From Thermothelomyces thermophilus ATCC 42464 (Eukaryota > Ascomycota > Sordariomycetes > Sordariales > Chaetomiaceae): a DNA stretch of 64,000 nucleotides. A program made the position numbers and the translations under genes. The notes under the pieces are model-generated. The model searched no databases, was not told where the DNA came from, and was given only the letters and a program-made list of their open reading frames with translations. Positions 57,641-64,000 of this stretch are shown piece after piece. Position 1 is the first letter of the stretch. Every line of letters begins with the position of its first letter. Location: the NCBI RefSeq assembly GCF_000226095.1, contig NC_016474.1, positions 248,001 to 312,000 on the forward strand. The letters run 5' to 3'.

Positions 57641-59557
57641 ATGTCAGTCACCGTGCTCACCTCGCCGCCGCCCCCGCCGGTGCGCTACCCTTCGCTGGCC
57701 TGGCCCGAGATACCGCCACTACGACAGATCCCCGGCCTTGCAAGTGCCAAATCCTCTCCCGCGGCCTTCAGCGCGCCTGACGAGAACCGGATCAAACCGC
57801 ATCATACGACTGCTGCTGTTTCTGCTGCTACCACTACTGCTGCTACTACTACTACTGCTACCACTACGCGAGGCGCCAGCATGCGGCTGACACGCCCGTC
57901 AGAGAGCAGGAGCTTCGGCCTGCTGCACATTGCGGGGGAGGCCCAGGTCGTAGACCTCGACGCTCCCGGTCCCCAGGGCGGCCGGAGCCAGGGCCACGGC
58001 GGGGTGAGCGGCCAGACGGAGGCGGGCGGGACGGCGACGGTGTGCTGCTCGCGAGAGGCCCTCGACGCCGTCCTGTCCGACATGGTCATCGTGGTCCCCT
58101 GCAAGGACGAGGAGCTGGCCGTCATCCGGGGCGTCATCTCGGCCATCCCGGCCCTCTGCCTCGTCATCCTCGTCTCCAACTGCGCCAGGGGCGAGGGAGA
58201 CGAGTACGCGCAGCAGGTCGCCATGGCCAGGGCCTTCGGCCGGGCGGGGAGGCAGGTTCTCACCGTCCACCAGAGGGATCCCGCCGCCGCGGCCGCGTTG
58301 CGGGCGGCGGGAATGGAGGAGCTCTGCGAGTCGGGCGCCGACGGCGGTGGCGCCGTCATCCGCAACGGCAAGGGCGAGGGCATGGTGCTCGGCATCGCGC
58401 TGGCGGCCGCCTTCTGCCCGGGGCGGCGGTACATAGGCTTCGTCGACGCCGACAACCTCTGCGCCGCCTCCGTGACCGAGTACTGCCGCGTCTTCGCCGC
58501 CGGGTTCGCCATGTCTCCGCCCCCCGAACGGGGGGACTGCATGGTCCGGCTCCGGTGGCGGTCCAAGCCCAAGGTGCGCAACGGGCGCGTCGAGTTCGTC
58601 AGCGAGGGCAGGTGCTCCAGGGTCGTCAACTCGTGGCTCAGCAGGCTGTTCGCCGCGCCGGCGACGAAGGAGGACAACAATACTGATAATAACAGCAACA
58701 GCAACAGCAACAGCAACAATAACAACAACAATAACAACAACAATAACAACAACAATAACAACAACAATAACAATAACAATAACAATAACAATAACAGCAA
58801 CAGCACTATGAAGAATATGAGAGCGGCGCCCGGCACGGGGCCCGATACCCACTTCATAACGACGGGAAACGCCGGCGAGCACGCCATGACCATCGGCCTC
58901 GCCCTGAAGCTCCGGATGGCGGCCGGCTACGCGATCGAGCCCTTCCACTTTGTCGACCTGCTGGAGCGCGCCCACCTCTCGGCTCCCTCGGGTGGTGGTA
59001 GCAAGGCCTCGGAGGAGACTCCGGGGGGCCGTAATGATAAGAACAACAACAACAACAACGGCAGCGGCAGCGACGGCAGCAGCAATGGCAACAACAACTC
59101 GCGGAGCCACCCCCACCCCCATCCACGGAAGCCGCTGAGCCGGCCGGTGCGGGTGCTGCAGATCCGCACGCTGAGCCCGCACTACCACCGGCCGTCGGAC
59201 GGCGAGCACATCCGGCGCATGTGGGCGGCCGGGCTGGGGTCGGTCTTCCACGGGCTGGCGGCGCACGCGGGGGGGGAGCTGCTGCCCGGGCCGGACGGGG
59301 CGCCGGACGGGGCGGCGGACGGGGCGGCCATGGCCATCTCGGAGCTGCGGCGCGACATGCACGACTTCGCCGTCCGCCAGGCCAACGTCGACCGCGCCAC
59401 CGGCGAGCTGCCATGCCCCCGGACCTACCCGGCCCTCGAGACCATCGACTTGGACAAGTTCCGCGACCTCATGCTGCGCCACAGCCTCGGCCGCGGCTCC
59501 CTCCGCTCCTTTGGTTGGCCCGCCGACAAGGACCACCCGGCCTGGGCTCAATCTTGA
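57641..59557 (+). CDS. mpgS: Mannosyl-3-phosphoglycerate synthase (GT55)
   Basis: A single-exon frame of 638 codons. Family landmarks in order: DMVIVVPCKDEELAVIRGV (from about 147), GKGEGMVLGIALA (about 243-255), the GDP-mannose/metal site in YIGFVDADNL (Asp269-Ala-Asp271), AAGFAMS, MVRLRWRSKPKV, ITTGNAGEHAMT (from about 406) and YAIEPFHFVDLLE. The order and motifs closely follow the Thermus and archaeal enzyme, which joins GDP-mannose to 3-phosphoglycerate; a phosphatase then yields the compatible solute mannosylglycerate. No such phosphatase gene is visible nearby. The protein exceeds the usual 390-450 residues because of an unconserved N-terminal extension of about 130 residues and two inserts: an Asn run (about 346-387, AAC/AAT repeats) and an Asn/Ser/Gly-rich stretch (about 465-490). 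It is probably cytosolic. The identification is strong; activity is not shown. Confidence 0.92.
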   Translation: MSVTVLTSPPPPPVRYPSLAWPEIPPLRQIPGLASAKSSPAAFSAPDENRIKPHHTTAAVSAATTTAATTTTATTTRGASMRLTRPSESRSFGLLHIAGEAQVVDLDAPGPQGGRSQGHGGVSGQTEAGGTATVCCSREALDAVLSDMVIVVPCKDEELAVIRGVISAIPALCLVILVSNCARGEGDEYAQQVAMARAFGRAGRQVLTVHQRDPAAAAALRAAGMEELCESGADGGGAVIRNGKGEGMVLGIALAAAFCPGRRYIGFVDADNLCAASVTEYCRVFAAGFAMSPPPERGDCMVRLRWRSKPKVRNGRVEFVSEGRCSRVVNSWLSRLFAAPATKEDNNTDNNSNSNSNSNNNNNNNNNNNNNNNNNNNNNNNNNNNSNSTMKNMRAAPGTGPDTHFITTGNAGEHAMTIGLALKLRMAAGYAIEPFHFVDLLERAHLSAPSGGGSKASEETPGGRNDKNNNNNNGSGSDGSSNGNNNSRSHPHPHPRKPLSRPVRVLQIRTLSPHYHRPSDGEHIRRMWAAGLGSVFHGLAAHAGGELLPGPDGAPDGAADGAAMAISELRRDMHDFAVRQANVDRATGELPCPRTYPALETIDLDKFRDLMLRHSLGRGSLRSFGWPADKDHPAWAQS

Positions 59558-62500
59558 TTTATTATTACGATATTAGAGGTTTGCATTGGGCCGCCGGTTG
59601 GCTTTTGCTATTCTTTTTTCCCCTTCTTTACTTCGCTCTTCTCCTCGCTTTGTTCTTTTTTTTTTTTTTTTTTTTCACACTCGTCCTGCATCATAGATAA
59701 GAGAGACGGTGTCGCAAGACCTCCCTGGGGTGCCTTCAACAGATATCCGGTAGACAGCTACTTACTTATTAGTCCCTAATTAATGGATAATCAGGGATCA
59801 CACAAGCGAACTAGGAGCAGCGGTGCAGTGATGGATGCTATGATAACGAAACTGTCTGATTTTTTCTCATTTTTCATTTTTCTTTTTTTTCTACTTTGCA
59901 ACCACGAGTTCATGTCAACGGATTCTTCTATTTCATACGAAGTCGATTACCAGTGTGTTCATTCATCGGAGGCCCCGTGAACAGATACAATAGAGTCTGT
60001 AGCAACCGAAATACTCTCAACGACTCTCCCCGACTAATTTCCTCGATGTGAGAACTGCCCTGTTACAGCATCGAAACAGAACACGAACCAGTGCCCCGAG
60101 AGCTGAATGAATCAGAACTCAAAACTTGCTCACCAACGCCGACTAATTATTAGCAGTTGGTTGGTGCATGCGGCCGCGGGCGGGCAGTGCAATCGATCAT
60201 CAGCCTCCAACATAATTATGTGTCTTCGATGTGCTCAATAGTCTCCTCCCGATACCACTATGATGTCTCGCATTTCTAAGTGCATTAGTTGGTTGTTGAA
60301 CTCTCATCAAGATAGGCAAGTACCAGAGTAATTAATACTATTATCCAAATACGTTAGTCTACATTAGCATTATTCACACCACACCCGCATTATTATGGGG
60401 AAATGCTCCTATTTGCATCTCTTCCCTCTTCTCTCCTCTGTAATTCACTAGGTACTTACGATCACTGCCTGACTGTAGCCGGCCCAAACCAAGCCCTACA
60501 CCACTCCACGTCTTCTTTCGTGCGCTCATAACCCCGCTAACCCCGCTGAGTGAGTACTTTACATACTCGGGTCTCACCGTGGGCCCCGGGGTTGCCGGGA
60601 GCTTAGGGGTTCCGGGAGCAGAGCACACAGTGTCGCTGGAAAACCCGGCAGTCAGGCCGGAGATGGTTTGCAGCGTGAAGGGTGCTGTTGGTGGCGTCGG
60701 TGCCTGAGAACCGAGCTAAGGTATGAACCTAGGCATGTAGGTATATAGTGCATAGATTGTAATTATTCCGTACTTACGTAGACTGCATGTACTGTACTGT
60801 ATGTACGTGCTGCTGCAGGGCGGAAGTAGCTCCCCCGCTCCCCTACTGCTAACCCGCGGGGGCCACCGTGTTGATGCCTTCGCCCTGCAGAGAGGGGCCT
60901 TCGTTCTTCCAGCCAACCTTTCTCGAATGTTTCTAACTAGTGTCCGTCGAGGTCTCCTGCACCTCGTCCCTCCCGCCGTTCCTCGTCAATTCCTGACATA
61001 TGTGCATATGACTGATGATTGTATTATCTGACGGATGTATGTACGCCTCTCAGACCTTGGAGACCCGAATACCCTTTTGGGGTTGTAAAACGGAGTCTAG
61101 CCCATCGGGTAGAAGGCGGTGCACAGAGACCATCTGCCTTGTTGACGCAGTGCATTGCATCGACGGCCGGTTCGGCCGCGCTTTACGGCACCTGTCACAG
61201 CGGTCTGGGGACGCCACAGCCCGTCTGGGGTTTGTTTGAGGAGGGTTCGTGGACTTCTGGAAGGTTGCCTCTTGCAGACGCCTGCATCATTCCAAATACA
61301 CACAAACACACACACAAACAAACGCACGCACGCACACACCCCCAAGTATAGGGTACCGACATGCTGTAGCGAATAGGGTTAGCACTCGAACCAGGAGTTA
61401 TTGTTTCGGCCTTTCACCGATTTTTTGTCTTGTCGTACGGCCTTCTTGCTCTCCTCTTCCTCCCCGATCATTAATTATTGACTCGTATATTTGTATTTCT
61501 ATTTATCTTCTTCTATCTTCTCTAGGTTTTCTTTCTCTTCTTGTTTTCCTTGTTTCTTGCTTTTTTTTTTTCGGTGCGTCCGTTTCTGCGGCAGAACGGG
61601 AGGTGCAGCCGATCGCAAGCCACCGGCAGTTGCAAGTGCTGTCGGTGTCGCATGGGCATCGCTCCTGGTTGGTGGGTTGGCGGCAAATGGACCAATCCGG
61701 TGCCTCGAAAACAGCGACTGACCTCCAGGGTCGGCCTTCCGAGCGAAGTTGCCCAAGGTTAGTCATAGCACTTTCTGCCTAATTCTTGAGAGATCAATCT
61801 GGGAAAACCAACAGTGAACCTCGTTTGACTGAGAGGTCAGTCGAGGAGCGGCGCCGGAGGGAGCTCATCGCGATCACATTTCTTTTCTTTTCGAAAAAAT
61901 TTTTTTTGCCTACAGGTTCGCCAAAAGTGACAATGTTCACTGTACGAGCTGCACAGCCACGCCATCGATTGGTAGCAAAGTGTTTGGACGAGATATGCGG
62001 CCGAAACGGAGGCCCGGCCGGCAGGCTTAGATGGTTATAAAGTATACGGCACCCACACCAGAGCAAGCTGGCACCTCGCTCCAACCTAGCCGGACGCTGG
62101 TTATCTAACAAGATCTATGCCGGGGGTGGCACCGCCGTGGCGTGTAGGTGCACAGGCACAGCCCGACTGACGCGATCTCGAAATGCAGGAGCACCAACAG
62201 TTCTCACAGTGTCTGGGTGGGAGAAAGCCTACTCAGGTAGGGCTATACACAGACTTGGGCGGGGCCTGCCATCAAACCATCATCGGGTCCCGGGGCCGTT
62301 TGCTTTGCCGGACTGCGGGTTGAGTTCCTTGGAAGACTCTCGGCCAGAATACGGGTGGAGGTGTCATGAGATCCCGCATGCATCGGTCGACTCCGAATCT
62401 GACTTGTGCGTAAGTATCGGCAATCAGCCAGAGTCTGCGCCATTGATTTTCCATCACCGGTTCAGTTCGGACTTATCCGCGAGCCATGCGATGCACTTGG

Positions 62501-63921
62501 GACATGGGTACCTACCTCCAGGTATCTAAACTGAATCTGGTTGTCTACCTACCGATGTACTATTTAATACACATCCGTTGCTGACTGTATGGCCATACCT
62601 ACCCAGAGACGTGGAGCGAGCTGCTGAGCCAAAACGGCGAACAGCTTATTAGAGTGATAATTTCAAGCGGCTCTGCCCATTGGTCTGTCTCGTCATCTCG
62701 TCTCGTCTTTCTGTGCTACGTTGACTAATTCATGATAACACATCGCACAGAATCCAAAGATCATGGGGCTGAACACTTTGACCGATCTAATCGCAACGGG
62801 ACTCGAGAGTAACACGGCAGTTAGGCATCACCGGGTATACCCGGTTCTTGGCCAGTTCAAATGTCTAAGGCATTTCAATAAGGCAGTGCGGGTCGTGTGG
62901 CCTGGAATTGAGTAAGTCATCCGCGGCCGACGAGTACAGTCACGGCGGGAACGATAAACATTGTTGGCTGCAGGTGGTCCGCCGCGGTCATCGGTCACGG
63001 GCAAACCAAAAAAAAAAATAAAAAAAAAAAAAAAACATGACATGCAAGTTCGTCGGCATTGACCGCAGAAACAGCCTGATTGTCCAACAATCGAGCAGTG
63101 TTGTTGCAGTGTTCTTGTCGTTTCTTTCCTTCGTTTGTGTAGAACCCCTCCCACTTTGCTCGTCCCGGTAGTCGGGAACGATGTGCTGCAAGGGTCGAAA
63201 ACCGGCTGCGTGCCAATCAGGGGCCCACAAACCAGCCGGCGCTTAAACGCGTTTAATCTGATACGTACCCAGAGTACCTTACAGTTCGCCTGCTCGGCCG
63301 TCGCCCGGCCGGCCAATGGGATCGAGGGCGCAGTCGGTCTACATATGTATGTACATACATTGGACTAGGTCGGCAGCCGGCAGGCCGTCCTCCCCCAACA
63401 TTGCGGCTGCCATGAGTACGTACAGTACACTATTTCGGCCTAACATTCTCTGGCCCCAACGGCGCACCGCCCCCCTCTGCTCCCGCCGTAGCAGGGTGTG
63501 CGGCCCGGCGGTGGCGGAGAGGTTTGTGAAGGAGACCGTACCACACACTGCGTAGCTTAGTGCCGTTGTCTTTCCCTCCGATCTCCCTGGTGGTTTTGGC
63601 ACAAAAAGATGGATGGGATACCCCACCCTCCCTCTTTGTCCCCCCTCCAATTCGCCTTTCGACCCAACAGTCTGGTTTTCACCGGCCAGGGGGGCTCTGC
63701 TGCTGCATGCTGCATGCTGCATAAAGGACCATCAAACTTGACCACCCACGGCTCTATAGGAGTCACCTGCCCCAGGTCGATGCCGGTTACTGCTCTCTGG
63801 TAACATGGCCTAGGCGGTCATCTCCTTTATTCCTCGCCGTGTCGTGCAGGCCGAGGCACCCTTGGGTTCTCTTCCCGCCCTCCCCTTGAGCCAGAAGACA
63901 TCTGGCCAACGTCGAGACTTT
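59558..63921. other. Long intergenic region (4.4 kb)
   Basis: No frame with a recognisable domain on either strand. A T-run (about 59,657-59,676) follows the synthase gene. A-rich tracts occur at about 63,008-63,035, short (CA)n at about 61,302-61,340, and CATGTAC-type repeats near 60,780-60,810 and 63,345-63,360. The size is unusual next to the denser gene spacing to the left. It may hold a noncoding RNA or unrecognised small exons, but I see no direct support for either. Confidence 0.5.
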
Positions 63922-64000
63922 CCTATAAAGGACATTCAGACCTCGACGGAGCATCCCATCTCCAAATCACAAAAGCACAAACAACGCACACAACATCAGA
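63922..64000 (+). promoter_or_regulatory. Likely core promoter and 5' leader of a gene beyond the window
   Basis: A TATA-like box CCTATAAAGG lies at 63,922-63,931. About 40 bases later an A/C-rich, G-poor stretch begins (CATCTCCAAATCACAAAAGC...). This is the usual look of a highly expressed filamentous-fungal 5' untranslated leader. The window ends before any start codon. Confidence 0.6.

Noticed and set aside
57899-59551. A 550-codon open frame on the minus strand opposite the mannosyl-3-phosphoglycerate synthase
   Set aside because: It mirrors the GC-rich coding strand, has no family motifs and contains Val/Ile runs that are simply the Asn tract read backwards.
57641-59557. The synthase as a generic family 2 glycosyltransferase
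   Set aside because: The combination of GKGEGM, FVDADN, AAGFAMS and TGNAGEHAM is specific to mannosyl-3-phosphoglycerate synthases.

Overview
The window is fungal nuclear DNA. The right half carries spliced genes with short GT...AG introns, GC-rich coding sequence and filamentous-ascomycete gene families. The left half is a block of repeats mutated in the manner of repeat-induced point mutation (RIP): CpA/TpG are scarce, TpA is abundant and TAG/TAA stops occur every few codons. This combination fits a Pezizomycotina fungus, most likely one of the Sordariales. That placement is inference; no marker gene settles the species.

Positions 1 to about 32,970 are a nest of retroelements. The oldest layers are copies of a roughly 5.2-kb Tad-like LINE (1-797 minus, 10,933-16,135 plus, 17,091-22,301 minus, 23,536-32,970 minus and interrupted) and an old Ty3/gypsy element (798-10,932 plus, part of it again at 22,302-23,515 minus). 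Into these went a second Ty3/gypsy family of the chromovirus type. It is present as a RIP-damaged copy (24,541-32,128), a solo LTR (2,404-2,851, 5-bp target duplication CTAGA) and a recent, largely whole, un-RIPped copy (2,972-10,483, identical 414-bp LTRs, 5-bp target duplication CCTAT). The recent copy also carries an open frame on the opposite strand (3,518-4,156). It reads as a Zn2Cys6-like cysteine cluster followed by a coiled coil, and it is the most unusual item in the window.

From about 33,400 rightward the sequence is ordinary, gene-poor host DNA. In order: the mitochondrial ribosomal protein uL15m/MRPL10 (minus), whose promoter and first codons are copied twice upstream; a 780-bp foldback element; an F-box-like protein (minus); a methyltransferase remnant; an NmrA-like pseudogene; a Gtt1-like glutathione S-transferase (minus); a second F-box-like family protein; an alpha/beta hydrolase; a five-exon phenol 2-monooxygenase-type flavoprotein; a broken CCCH zinc-finger gene; an NAD(P)-binding Rossmann protein (minus); and a mannosyl-3-phosphoglycerate synthase. 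Spacers of 1 to 4.4 kb separate the later genes. The last 80 bases look like the core promoter and 5' leader of a gene beginning just beyond the window.

The host genes do not form one clear pathway. One housekeeping gene sits about 450 bp from the RIP block. Beyond it lie accessory redox and detoxification genes (monooxygenase, GST, hydrolase, Rossmann proteins), three of whose neighbours are decaying, and one compatible-solute gene. This resembles a fast-evolving accessory region next to heterochromatin. No tRNA, rRNA or CRISPR array was seen.
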